Shown piece after piece: positions 34,382 to 46,422 of a DNA stretch of 64,000 nt. The stretch comes from CAYONP01 sp964405335 (GTDB lineage: Bacteria > Armatimonadota > UBA10988), in assembly GCA_964405335.1 (NCBI GenBank), contig CAYONP010000004.1, positions 1 to 64,000 of the forward strand, read 5' to 3'. Numbering within the stretch: position 1 is the stretch's first letter; each line of letters starts with the position of its first letter. Both the position numbers and the translations under genes were made by a program. Below the pieces are notes generated by a model. It had not been told where the DNA came from, did not search any database, and saw only the letters and a list, made by a program, of their open reading frames with translations.

Positions 34382-35426
34382 CGCCGATCATGCCCGCGGC
34401 CAGCATGGTCAGTAGGGCCGAATCGTCCACCTCGAGCGGCAGGTCGACCCGCCCGCGGCGGCGGCTCGATTCGTACGAGGCGAAGATCAGCTCTGTCGCC
34501 AGCAGGGCGCGGCGCGACGATAGCTCCGGCTCATGTTGGTTCAGCAGCGCGTCGACCGCGTCGGCAATCGCCCGCACGATGTCGCCCGTCCACTCGTCGT
34601 CACGGGCCGTTTCGATGGTCTCCCAGCCGCGCGTCGTCTCGTTGCGCAGTCGGACGTCCATCCAACCGGTGGCGCCGACCTCGATCACGCCGGTCGAGCC
34701 GATCAGCCGGTTCTGGCACCCGAGGCCCATCGCGCCGCCGGTCTCGAGCAGCGCGGCGACGCCGTTCTCGTACTGGAACCGGCTGACCGCCGAATCGGTC
34801 ACCGCCAGGCCGAAGACGCTCTTGTCGGTGCGCTTGTCGATCTGCGCCAGGACCCACTCGACCGGTGTGTCGTCGTTGTAGTAATTGAGCATGTCGAACC
34901 AGTGCGTGCCCCAGTCCATGAGGTTGTCGCAGGCCGCCTCGAGGCGCTTCAGCTCGCCGATCGCGCCGTCCAGCAGCAGCTCCTTCGCCGTTCGATAGCT
35001 GTGCCCGAAGCGCCGCTGGTGGTTGAAGGTCAACTGCACGCCGTGCTCGTCGCAGGCTGCGGCCATCTGCTTCGCCTCGCCCCAGGTCGGCGCCATCGGC
35101 TTCTCGCAGTGGATTGCCCGCACTCCGGCGGCGGCCGCCGCGCCGACCATCTCGGCGTGCAGGTGAGGCCAGGTGCAGATGCTGAGCAGATCGAGCGACT
35201 CGCCCGCCAGCATGGCGCGGTAGTCGTCGTACTGCTTGGGCTCGATCGCAAAGTCGGCGGCGAACTGCGCCATCCCCTCCGGCCGGATGTCGGCCAGGGC
35301 GACGACCTCGGTCGCCGCACAGGCGGCGTAGCCCTTACCGTGGCCCCAGGCCATGCCCTTGCGCGTTTGCCCGTCGGCCCGGCGGCGCAGACCGACACCG
35401 ATGATCCCGACCCGTAGCTGACTCAT
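34377..35426 (-). CDS. Gfo/Idh/MocA family oxidoreductase
   Basis: 349 residues of the glucose-fructose oxidoreductase/inositol dehydrogenase family, NAD(P)-dependent. N-terminal Rossmann fold (RVGIIGVGLRRRADGQ, VVALADIRPEGMAQFAADF) and the conserved sugar-site motif HCEKPMAPTWGEAKQMA (EKP), followed by FNHQRRFGHSYRTAKELLLD. The substrate is probably a sugar or cyclitol; it neighbours a large glycoside hydrolase with which it may be co-transcribed (7-base gap). The ATG at 35426 is the natural start. The C-terminus (AAGMIGG) ends inside the tandem-repeat array. Confidence 0.88.
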   Translation of the reverse strand: MSQLRVGIIGVGLRRRADGQTRKGMAWGHGKGYAACAATEVVALADIRPEGMAQFAADFAIEPKQYDDYRAMLAGESLDLLSICTWPHLHAEMVGAAAAAGVRAIHCEKPMAPTWGEAKQMAAACDEHGVQLTFNHQRRFGHSYRTAKELLLDGAIGELKRLEAACDNLMDWGTHWFDMLNYYNDDTPVEWVLAQIDKRTDKSVFGLAVTDSAVSRFQYENGVAALLETGGAMGLGCQNRLIGSTGVIEVGATGWMDVRLRNETTRGWETIETARDDEWTGDIVRAIADAVDALLNQHEPELSSRRALLATELIFASYESSRRRGRVDLPLEVDDSALLTMLAAGMIGG

Positions 35427-35433
35427 GCCTCGG

Positions 35434-38400
35434 TTACTCCCCGCACCGCAACAGCAGCGGCACCAGCGGCGACAGCTCGAACTCTGCCGGCAGCGCCGCG
35501 CCGGTCAGCACGTCAACGGACCCCACCGGCAGCGTCACCGTGACCGGCCGGTTGAGGTAGTTGCACAGGTTGGCCACCCGCCCGCCGGCGTATGGCGCCG
35601 AGCGGACCTCGACGCCGAACACACCGACGGCGACCGGTGGGTCGAGCGCGACCACCTCGCGCAGCCGCCGCCAGAGCGGCTCGGGCTCGCCGGCGAGCAG
35701 CTCGGCCGAGACCGTCTCGCCCCGCGGCAGACCGGCGGGCGGGTCGCCGAGGTAGACCAACCGCGGGACCGCGGCGGCGAAGCGCGCGGCCGCGGCGGGC
35801 AGCTCGGCGGCCAGGTTGGCCGAGGCGGGCACCAGCAGCACCCGCGCGGCGGCCAGGGCGCGGCTCTCGCCGCCGGCGGCGTAGCGGGCCACGTCGCGGT
35901 CGTTGACGAAGCCGACCGGCAGGTCGAGGAAGTTCGCCGCCACGTAGGCCGCGCGGACTGCCTGCTCGTGCGCGTTGCCATCGAGGATGGCGGCTCGCTG
36001 CGACCAGTAGATCGCCACCGGCGCCGGCTGCCCCGCGACGGCGGCGACCTCGCGGGCGGCGGCCATCAGGTCGAGCCCGGTGTGGCCCTTCGCCTCGACC
36101 ACTTCGGGCCGGTGCAGGATGCTGCCGGTGAAGTCGCTGCCGGTCTCGAAGGTCCGCTCCCAGACCCACGTCGTCTCGGCGCCCTGGCCGTGGATCGCGC
36201 CCTGCCAGATGACGTTGCGCAGGTACTCGGGCGCAATCGAGGTCAGCGTCCGGTCGGGGATGTGGTGGTTCTCGCTGTTGAAGATCGGCTTGTCGGCCGC
36301 CGAGCGCTGGTAGTCGTAACCCATGTTCTCGGCCAGCCAGCCGCAGGCCCAGCGCTCGTCGCCGCCCGTCGGTTTCCAGCAGTCGTTGCCGTTGAGGTCG
36401 CTCCACTCGCTGAACAGCTCCGGCGCGATGCTCCAGAAGCCGTGAGCGTGCAGCCCGAAGTGCGCCCCGATCATGATCTTGGCATGGAGCGGCACCGCCG
36501 GCGCCAGCTCGCGGATGATGCCCGCCATCCAGGCGTGCCAGCCGGCGAACGCCTCCTGCTGATAAGCGACGAAGTCGACGCAGCGCGCCGTCGGCTCGAA
36601 CCCTGCCGGCGGCTCGGCACCGAACTCGGCCGTCGGGTCACCCCAGGCGGCGCGCAACGCCGCCGCGTCGCCGTACTTGGCCCGCAGCCAGTCGTGCCAG
36701 CCGGCGATGAAGCTGGCCGACGAGCGCGCATCGACGCAGAGCGGTTCGTTCGAGAGGCAGAGGCTGTGCAGCGCCGGGTGGTCGCGGATGCGCGGAATGA
36801 CGTGGCGGAGGAAGGCCTCCTCGAGCCGCTGTGCCTCCGGCGCGTAGAAGTCGTACTGCAAGAACCCGCCGTTGACCCCGCGCAGGTGCGGCCAGCGCTC
36901 GAACGCCCAGGCCGGGAAGTAGTGCGGCGAGAGCAGCAGGTTGACCTGCACGTCGGCCGCCGCGGCGCGGTCGAGCAGGCGGACGAACTCGTCGACCGCG
37001 GCGTCGTCGGGGCGCTCGTCCTCGCGGAACACGCTGTTCGGCCCGAACTCGACCTGGATCAGGTTGCTGCCGTAGGCGGGGAACTGCTCGAGATCGCGCC
37101 GCACGGCGGAGAAGTGGCCGTAGCCGGTGAAGTAGACCGGCCGCCGCTCGATCGTCCCGTCGGGCAGGCGGACGCTGCCGAGGAAGGTGGGCCCGGCAAG
37201 CTCGAGCGGCGAGGTGACATACCGCGGCGTCTTCCCCCGCGGCCCAGCGGCCAGCGCGCGCTCGGCCAGCGCCGCGAGCTGCACCGCCGTGTCATAGGCG
37301 CGGCCGATCTCGCCGCCGGCGATGTCGTCGCGGCAGAAACCGATGAAGTTGCGCAACACGGTGGCGGTGACGCGGGCGTAATCGCACTCGGCCGCCAGCC
37401 GATCGAGCGGCGCCTGCCGCGCGCCGAGCTCGGCCAGCAGCCGCTCGACTTGGGCCACCGTGACCACCCGCACGGCCTGCGCCGCGCGGGCCAGCTCGCG
37501 CTCGCCGCCACGGGCGATAATCTCGACCGCAACCTCGTCGGGCGGCTCGGCGGGCAAGCCGTAGGCGAGGTAGACCGTGCCGCTGGTGGGCAGTCCGCCC
37601 TCCAGGTCGATCCGCGTCTCGGCCGCGCCGACGCGCACGGTCAGCGAACCGTCCGGCTCGGGCCGGGGCAGGGCCAGACCGGCCTCGAAGCGCAGCTCGT
37701 CGGCGGCGAACGCCCAGCGGTCGGGGGGGTAGCGGTCGGGCTTCCACCGGCCGGCGCTGCCCGCGGCGCCGGGCGCTTCGCTCAGGCCCAGGGCGAGCCG
37801 GGCGGGGAGGACGGTCTCGCCCGCCTCGAACGGCGTGGCCAGCCGGCCGGCTTCAATCTGCACGTCGTCGATGTCGAAGCTGCCCGGGCTCTCGGTCAGG
37901 ATCATCACCGGGATGCTGGTCTCGGCGCCGGTGCGGAAGGTGTGGGTCACCCGCTGCCAGTCGCCGTGGGTCTCGGGGAGCTTGACCCGCACCAGCCAGT
38001 CACGCCCGCCGCCGACCCAGGCGTTGCCCGGCCGGCCGTGTGTGCGGACGTAGTAGGACAGCGTGTAATCGGTTTCGGGCTCGACGGTCAGCTCGTCGGT
38101 CAGGCGCAGGTGGGCGTAGACGTGGGCGCCGAAGGCGGTGCCGTTGGTCACCCGCAGGCTGTGGCCGCCGAAGTGGCCCTCGTCGAGGCGCTCGAGCCGC
38201 GCATCGGTGTTGCGCGGGTCCCAGCTCCAACCGGTCGGCGCGCCGTCGGCCCAGGTCTCGAACGAGGGGTCCGGCAGCAGGTTGCGGCGGTCGGGGCCGC
38301 GGACCAGTTGCACGGTCAGCTCCCCGGGCGCCAGTGGCCGGCGCTCGACGAACTCGCTCGCCACGGTGCCCTCCTCGAGCTGCACGTCGTCGACCCAGAA

Positions 38401-38847
38401 CTCGCCTTCGCTCTCGGTCAAGATCATGACGTACCAGCTCCGCTCGTCGGGGCCGGTGGTGAACCGGGTGCTCACCCGCTGCCACGCGTCGCCGGCGGGG
38501 AACGGCTCGCGTACCTGCCACCCGGGCCCGCCGCCGAGCCAGGCGACGCCGGCCTCGCCGCGCACATAGCAGGAGAGCGTGTAGGTCGTCGCGGGCCGCA
38601 CGCGGACGGTCTGGGTCAGGTGCGAGAAGATGTGCGGCGCGCGCGGGGTGACGTTGCGCAGCCGAAACGAGCGCTCGCCGCGGTGTGCGACGGTGTCACT
38701 CGCCCCCTCGGCGCCGGCGCGAGCGGGGCTCCACTCCCAGCCGACCGGCAGGCCGCGGTCGGTGATCTGCTCGAACGAGGCGTTGCGGATCAGGTTCTCG
38801 CCCCGCGCGGGTAGCGTGGCCAGAGCGAGCAGGCAGATCCAGCGCAT
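35434..38847 (-). CDS. Exported GH42-like beta-galactosidase-type hydrolase with two CBM4/9 modules
   Basis: 1137 residues. Signal peptide MRWICLLALATLPARGE; two related carbohydrate-binding modules (residues about 18-170, ENLIRNASFEQITDRGLPVGW, and 190-350, RNLLPDPSFETWADGAPTGW), each closing with a DIDDVQIE or WVDDVQLEEG strand; a beta-sandwich linker; and a (beta/alpha)8 GH42-like domain with acid/base Glu in LCLSNEPLCVD and nucleophile Glu candidate in PIFNSENHHIPD. The end is a trimerisation-like domain and a terminal beta-sandwich. GGAG lies 6 bases before the ATG. Secreted polysaccharide degradation is likely; exact linkage is unknown. The 7-base gap to the oxidoreductase suggests an operon. 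Confidence 0.85.
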   Translation of the reverse strand: MRWICLLALATLPARGENLIRNASFEQITDRGLPVGWEWSPARAGAEGASDTVAHRGERSFRLRNVTPRAPHIFSHLTQTVRVRPATTYTLSCYVRGEAGVAWLGGGPGWQVREPFPAGDAWQRVSTRFTTGPDERSWYVMILTESEGEFWVDDVQLEEGTVASEFVERRPLAPGELTVQLVRGPDRRNLLPDPSFETWADGAPTGWSWDPRNTDARLERLDEGHFGGHSLRVTNGTAFGAHVYAHLRLTDELTVEPETDYTLSYYVRTHGRPGNAWVGGGRDWLVRVKLPETHGDWQRVTHTFRTGAETSIPVMILTESPGSFDIDDVQIEAGRLATPFEAGETVLPARLALGLSEAPGAAGSAGRWKPDRYPPDRWAFAADELRFEAGLALPRPEPDGSLTVRVGAAETRIDLEGGLPTSGTVYLAYGLPAEPPDEVAVEIIARGGERELARAAQAVRVVTVAQVERLLAELGARQAPLDRLAAECDYARVTATVLRNFIGFCRDDIAGGEIGRAYDTAVQLAALAERALAAGPRGKTPRYVTSPLELAGPTFLGSVRLPDGTIERRPVYFTGYGHFSAVRRDLEQFPAYGSNLIQVEFGPNSVFREDERPDDAAVDEFVRLLDRAAAADVQVNLLLSPHYFPAWAFERWPHLRGVNGGFLQYDFYAPEAQRLEEAFLRHVIPRIRDHPALHSLCLSNEPLCVDARSSASFIAGWHDWLRAKYGDAAALRAAWGDPTAEFGAEPPAGFEPTARCVDFVAYQQEAFAGWHAWMAGIIRELAPAVPLHAKIMIGAHFGLHAHGFWSIAPELFSEWSDLNGNDCWKPTGGDERWACGWLAENMGYDYQRSAADKPIFNSENHHIPDRTLTSIAPEYLRNVIWQGAIHGQGAETTWVWERTFETGSDFTGSILHRPEVVEAKGHTGLDLMAAAREVAAVAGQPAPVAIYWSQRAAILDGNAHEQAVRAAYVAANFLDLPVGFVNDRDVARYAAGGESRALAAARVLLVPASANLAAELPAAAARFAAAVPRLVYLGDPPAGLPRGETVSAELLAGEPEPLWRRLREVVALDPPVAVGVFGVEVRSAPYAGGRVANLCNYLNRPVTVTLPVGSVDVLTGAALPAEFELSPLVPLLLRCGE

Positions 38848-38908
38848 GGCCGACTCCGCCGACGGCCTCCGCCGCATCGGGGCCGATTCCTCCGCCCGGC
38901 GCGGGGCG

Positions 38909-39913
38909 CTACGGTGTGCTCGCGCAGTGGGCGGCCAGGTGGGCGATGATCTTCGCCCCGTGCTCGCGCCCGTTCTCGATGAAGATCTCGTTGCCGATGT
39001 TGCCGGCCACGATGCAGCCCGCGACATAGACGCCCGGCACGTTGCTCGCCAGCGACTGCGGATCGACCGCTGGCCGTTTGGTCTCCGGGTGGTAGAGAAC
39101 ACCCAGCGCGTCGAACAGGTCGAGCACGGGTGAGTAGCCGGTCAGCGCCAGGATGAAGTCGGCCGGCACCTCGCGGCGTTGGCCGTCGGCGAGGCGGAGG
39201 GTGGTGCTGCCCGGCCCGATCGCCTCGACCCAGGAGGGCAGGTAGGCGGTTATTTCGCCGGCGGCGATGCGGTTGAGCAGGTCGGGCTCGATCCAGTACT
39301 TCAGGCCGCTGAACCGCTCGCGGCGGTAGCTCATGGTCACCCGCCCGCCGGCGCGCCAGACCAGCAGCGCCGCCTCGCTGGCCGAGCCCTTGCCGCCGAC
39401 AATCAGCACGTCGCAGCCGTGGTAGCGCTCCGGCTCGTCAAAGAAGTGGTGCACATGGGGCAGCTCCTCACCCGGTACGCCGAGCCGGTTCGGCTCGTCA
39501 TAGGCGCCGAAGGCGAGGACCACGCTGCGCGCCGTCACCGCGCCCGGCTGGCCGACGTGACTGCGCAGCTCGAGGCGGAACCCGCCGGCGGCGCGCGCCG
39601 CGCCGGTGACCGTCCGGTAGGTCCAGACGTTGAGCCGCTTGGCCATGGCAAAGCGGGTGTAGTAGTGGACCGCCTCGCTGCGGGTCGGCTTGGCGCCGGC
39701 GCAAATGAGCGGGATGTCGCCGAGCTCGATCAGGTCGGGCGTCGAGTAGAAGACCAGGTTGGTTGGAAACCGCCGGATGTTGTCGGCGATGCAGCCGCGT
39801 TCGAGGACGACGTGGCTCAAGCCGGCCTGCTGCGCGGCATAGGCGCAGGCCAGACCGGCCGGCCCCGCCCCCACAATGGCGACGTCGAACCCGCTTTCGG
39901 CGCGGCTGGGCAT
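38909..39913 (-). CDS. YpdA-family FAD-dependent disulfide reductase (bacillithiol disulfide reductase-like)
   Basis: 334 residues. FAD-binding DVAIVGAGPAGLACAYAAQQ and NADPH-binding VLIVGGKGSASEAALLVW, with the YpdA signature RRFPTNLVFYSTPDLIELGD and the C-terminal GVYVAGCIVAGNIGNEIFIEN. YpdA (Bdr) reduces oxidised bacillithiol with NADPH and lacks the CxxC of thioredoxin reductase, as does this protein. Start ATG at 39913 (MPSRAESGFD). No bacillithiol synthesis genes are in the window. Divergent from metH. Confidence 0.8.
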   Translation of the reverse strand: MPSRAESGFDVAIVGAGPAGLACAYAAQQAGLSHVVLERGCIADNIRRFPTNLVFYSTPDLIELGDIPLICAGAKPTRSEAVHYYTRFAMAKRLNVWTYRTVTGAARAAGGFRLELRSHVGQPGAVTARSVVLAFGAYDEPNRLGVPGEELPHVHHFFDEPERYHGCDVLIVGGKGSASEAALLVWRAGGRVTMSYRRERFSGLKYWIEPDLLNRIAAGEITAYLPSWVEAIGPGSTTLRLADGQRREVPADFILALTGYSPVLDLFDALGVLYHPETKRPAVDPQSLASNVPGVYVAGCIVAGNIGNEIFIENGREHGAKIIAHLAAHCASTP

Positions 39914-40000
39914 GGCCCGAGTCTCGCACATCACGCCGGGCTGTCAACGGGATCCCAGGGTCCGTCCCTATTTCGCAAACCGGCTCTACAAGCGGGTTGC

Positions 40001-40029
40001 TTGTCGTGCAGGCGGATCGGGGTTATGCT
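40001..40029 (+). promoter_or_regulatory. Promoter of metH
   Basis: TTGTCG (40001-40006), a 17-bp spacer and TATGCT (40024-40029). It matches the hisC promoter layout. The leader to the ATG is about 35-40 nt and holds a small hairpin (CCCACGGC...GCCGTGGG at 40034-40054); it is too short for a cobalamin or SAM riboswitch. Confidence 0.55.
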
Positions 40030-40069
40030 TAATCCCACGGCCGGCGCGCCGTGGGAGCCGATCTTCTCG

Positions 40070-43594
<3,525 letters not shown>

Positions 43595-43603
43595 CAGCGG
43601 GCG

Positions 43604-45598
43604 ATGCCGTACAGCGACGAGCTGACGCTCTACATCTCGGCGGGCGCCGAGGTCGACCCGGCCCAGATCGGCGTCGACGAGCTGCGGCTCGTTCGCCTGG
43701 CCGACTCGGCCGCGCCGCCGCGCGACGGTGGGCCGTATGTCTGGCTGGCTGTCGCCGGCACGCTCGGCGACAGCGCGGCGGCCATCTCGGCGCGGCTGTG
43801 CGAGCTGGCCACCGGCGACGCGACTGCAGCCCTGGTGCTCTCGGCCGAGGTGGCCGAGACGACCCTCACGCCGGCGGCCGACGCGCTGGTCCACGCCTAT
43901 CTCAACCCCCACGCGCCGGCGCACCTGCAGGCGAAGATCGTGCGCAACGCGCTGCAGGTGGTCCGCATGCAGCACGCCCAGCGGCGGCTTAACGCCGATC
44001 TGCAGCGGTTCGACAGCCAGCTCCGGCAACTGCATCAGATCGGCATCGCGCTCTCGGCCGAGCGGGACGTCGATACCCTGCTCGAGCTGATCCTGCGCAA
44101 AGCCCGCGAGATCACCGGCGCCGACGCCGGCTCGCTCTACCTGGTCGAAGACGACGGCGGGCGGGGCTGCCTGCGGTTCAAGCTGAGCCAGAACGACAGC
44201 GTGCCGATCGACTACCACGAGTTCACCCTGCCGCTCGACGACACCAGCCTGGCCGGCTACACCGGCTCGACCGGCCGCACGCTACGGCTGGCCGATGTCT
44301 ATGAGTTGGACCCGGCCGCGCCGTACAGCTTCTCGCGCGGGTGGGACGAGGAGACCGGTTATCGCACCCGCTCGATGCTCGTCGTGCCGATGCGGACCAA
44401 CAAGGGCGAGATGCGCGGCGTGCTGCAGTTGATCAACCGCAAGCGCACCCCGGCGCGGCGGCTGGCCACCGTCGAGGACTGCCTGGCCGAGGTGCTCGAG
44501 TTCCCGCCGGAGTCCGAGGCGCTGGTCGAGTCGCTGGCCAGCCAGGCGGCCGTGGCGGTCGAGAACAACCTGCTGCTCGACAGCATCTCACGGATCTTCG
44601 AGGGCTTCTTGATGGGCTGGGTCAAGGCGGTGGAAGACCGCGACCCGGCCACCGCGGGGCACAGCCAGCGGGTGACCGCCATGACCCTGGCCCTGGCCCG
44701 CGAGGTGAACCGCCTCGACTCCGGTCCCTACGCCGGCGTGCGGTTCAGCGAGCAGCAGCTCGAGGAGCTGCGCTACGCGGGGCTGCTCCACGATATCGGC
44801 AAGATCTACGTCCGGGCCGAGGTGTTCCTCAAGGCGAAGAAGCTCTATGCGCACCACCTGGCGATGATCCAGGAGCGGTTCGACTTCGTCAAACGGACGC
44901 TCGAAGCCGACTACGGCCGGCGCAAGCTGGAGACGGTGTTGGGCGGCCGAGACGATCCCGAAGAGGCCTTCCGCCGCCTCGACGACGAGGCCGCGCGTGA
45001 GCTGGAGCTGCTCGACGACTACTTCCAGACCATCCTAATCGCCAACGAGCCGACGGTGCTCGACGAGGATCGCTTCGAGCGGCTGGCCGAGATTGCCGGG
45101 CGCACCTATCGCGACGTCTACGGCAACACGCAGCACCTGCTGCACAGCGAAGAGCTGAAGCTGCTCAACATCCGCCGCGGCAACCTCGATGATGCCGAGC
45201 GGCTGGAGATTGAGTCGCACGTGGTCTGGAGCAAGCGGATCCTCGAGCGCATCCCGTGGAGCCCGGCTCTGCGGCGTATTCCCGAAATCGCCGGCGCGCA
45301 CCACGAAAAGCTCGACGGCTCGGGCTATCCGGACGGCCTGGCCGGCGACGTCATCTGCCTCGAATCGCGGATGATGACCATCGCCGACATTTACGACGCG
45401 CTGACCGCCGCCGACCGGCCATACAAGAAGGCCCAGCCGGTCGACCGCGCGCTGCGCATCCTCCACTTCGAAGAGCAGGACGGCCACCTCGACAGCGAGC
45501 TGCTGCGGCTGTTCGAGCAACGCGAGGTCTTCCGCGTGGCGCACCTCGAGCCGATCGAGGAGGTGGTCCGCCGGCTGGTCTCCGAGGATGTGCTCTGA
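43604..45598 (+). CDS. GAF/HD-GYP domain cyclic-di-GMP phosphodiesterase-like regulator
   Basis: 664 residues. An N-terminal four-helix-like region (about 1-130), a GAF domain (about 140-320, ADAGSLYLVEDD, TRSMLVVPMRTNKGEMRGVL) and an HD-GYP domain with AGHSQRVTAMTLALA, the metal pair YAGLLHDIGKIYV and the diagnostic HHEKLDGSGYPDGLAG. All usual ligands are present, so c-di-GMP (or related) hydrolysis is expected. Between the HD pair and the GYP motif it carries a longer helical segment than typical enzymes. Cytoplasmic; the GAF ligand is unknown. It sits between metH and map, and its TGA overlaps the map ATG by one base. Confidence 0.85.
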   Translation: MPYSDELTLYISAGAEVDPAQIGVDELRLVRLADSAAPPRDGGPYVWLAVAGTLGDSAAAISARLCELATGDATAALVLSAEVAETTLTPAADALVHAYLNPHAPAHLQAKIVRNALQVVRMQHAQRRLNADLQRFDSQLRQLHQIGIALSAERDVDTLLELILRKAREITGADAGSLYLVEDDGGRGCLRFKLSQNDSVPIDYHEFTLPLDDTSLAGYTGSTGRTLRLADVYELDPAAPYSFSRGWDEETGYRTRSMLVVPMRTNKGEMRGVLQLINRKRTPARRLATVEDCLAEVLEFPPESEALVESLASQAAVAVENNLLLDSISRIFEGFLMGWVKAVEDRDPATAGHSQRVTAMTLALAREVNRLDSGPYAGVRFSEQQLEELRYAGLLHDIGKIYVRAEVFLKAKKLYAHHLAMIQERFDFVKRTLEADYGRRKLETVLGGRDDPEEAFRRLDDEAARELELLDDYFQTILIANEPTVLDEDRFERLAEIAGRTYRDVYGNTQHLLHSEELKLLNIRRGNLDDAERLEIESHVVWSKRILERIPWSPALRRIPEIAGAHHEKLDGSGYPDGLAGDVICLESRMMTIADIYDALTAADRPYKKAQPVDRALRILHFEEQDGHLDSELLRLFEQREVFRVAHLEPIEEVVRRLVSEDVL

Positions 45599-46368
45599 TG
45601 GCGTTGCAACGCCCGGTCATCCGCACCGCCGAGGAGATCGCCAAGCTGCGCACCGCGGCCCAGTTGTCGCGGCGCATCGTCGGCGAGCTGGGGGCGATGA
45701 TCGCGCCCGGCGTGACCACCCGCCAGCTCGACACCCGCGCCCGCCGGATTGCCGACGAGGGCGGATGGCGCGCCTCGTTCTACCGCTACCGCGGCTATCC
45801 CAACTACCTCTGCGCCTCGGTCAACGAGGCGGTGGTCCACGGCGTGCCCGACGACCGGCCGCTCGAAGCAGGTGACGTGGTCAGCCTCGATTTCGGCGTG
45901 ATCGTCGACGGCTGGGTCGGCGACACGGCCTATACCTGGTGCCTGGGCGAGCCGAGCGAGACCGCCGCGCACCTGATGAGAATCACCCGCGAGTCGCTCT
46001 ACCTGGGAATCGACAAGGCGCTCAGCGGCAAGCGCGTCTGGGACATCGCCAAGGCGATTCAGAACCACTGCGAAACCAACGGTTGTGGCGTGGTGCGGCA
46101 ACTGGTCGGCCACGGCATCGGCCGTTCGCTGCACGAGCCGCCGCAGGTGCCGAACTTCGCCAGCATGGAAACCCGCCGCGACCGCCTGCGGCCGGGCATG
46201 GTGATCTGCATCGAGCCGATGGTCACCGCCGGCGGGTACGAGGTCGACGAGCTGCCCGACGGCTGGACCGCGGTAACCCGCGACCGCAGCCTGGCGGCGC
46301 ACTTCGAGCACACCGTGGCGATCACGAGCGATGGGCCGGATATCCTCAGCCTGCCGGATGAGCTGTAG
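45598..46368 (+). CDS. map: Type I methionine aminopeptidase
   Basis: Removes the initiator Met from new proteins. 256 residues with the five metal ligands: two Asp in SLDFGVIVDGWVGDTAYT, His in LVGHGIGRSLHEPP, Glu in CIEPMVTAGG and Glu in AHFEHTVAI. Start ATG at 45598 overlaps the HD-GYP stop (TGATG). The last 79 bases before the final Leu codon position (46286-46364) are repeated exactly at 48597-48675, beyond the Septu genes; here the frame ends GAG-CTG-TAG. The gene is intact and presumably functional. Confidence 0.95.
   Translation: MALQRPVIRTAEEIAKLRTAAQLSRRIVGELGAMIAPGVTTRQLDTRARRIADEGGWRASFYRYRGYPNYLCASVNEAVVHGVPDDRPLEAGDVVSLDFGVIVDGWVGDTAYTWCLGEPSETAAHLMRITRESLYLGIDKALSGKRVWDIAKAIQNHCETNGCGVVRQLVGHGIGRSLHEPPQVPNFASMETRRDRLRPGMVICIEPMVTAGGYEVDELPDGWTAVTRDRSLAAHFEHTVAITSDGPDILSLPDEL
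46286..46364 (+). repeat. Left copy of 79-bp direct repeat (3' end of map)
   Basis: Identical to 48597-48675 over 79 bases. It lies inside map and ends 4 bases before the last base of the stop codon. With the right copy it brackets the two Septu genes and resembles the left attachment site of an inserted element. Confidence 0.9.
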
Positions 46369-46422
46369 AGCGACCCGGAGGAGTCCCGCCTGGGCGCTCG
46401 AAGCGACCCAGTGCGAGGGCCC

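Noticed and set aside
40007..40069. Cobalamin or SAM riboswitch upstream of metH
   Set aside because: The leader after the promoter is only about 35-40 nt and lacks a B12 box or SAM core.
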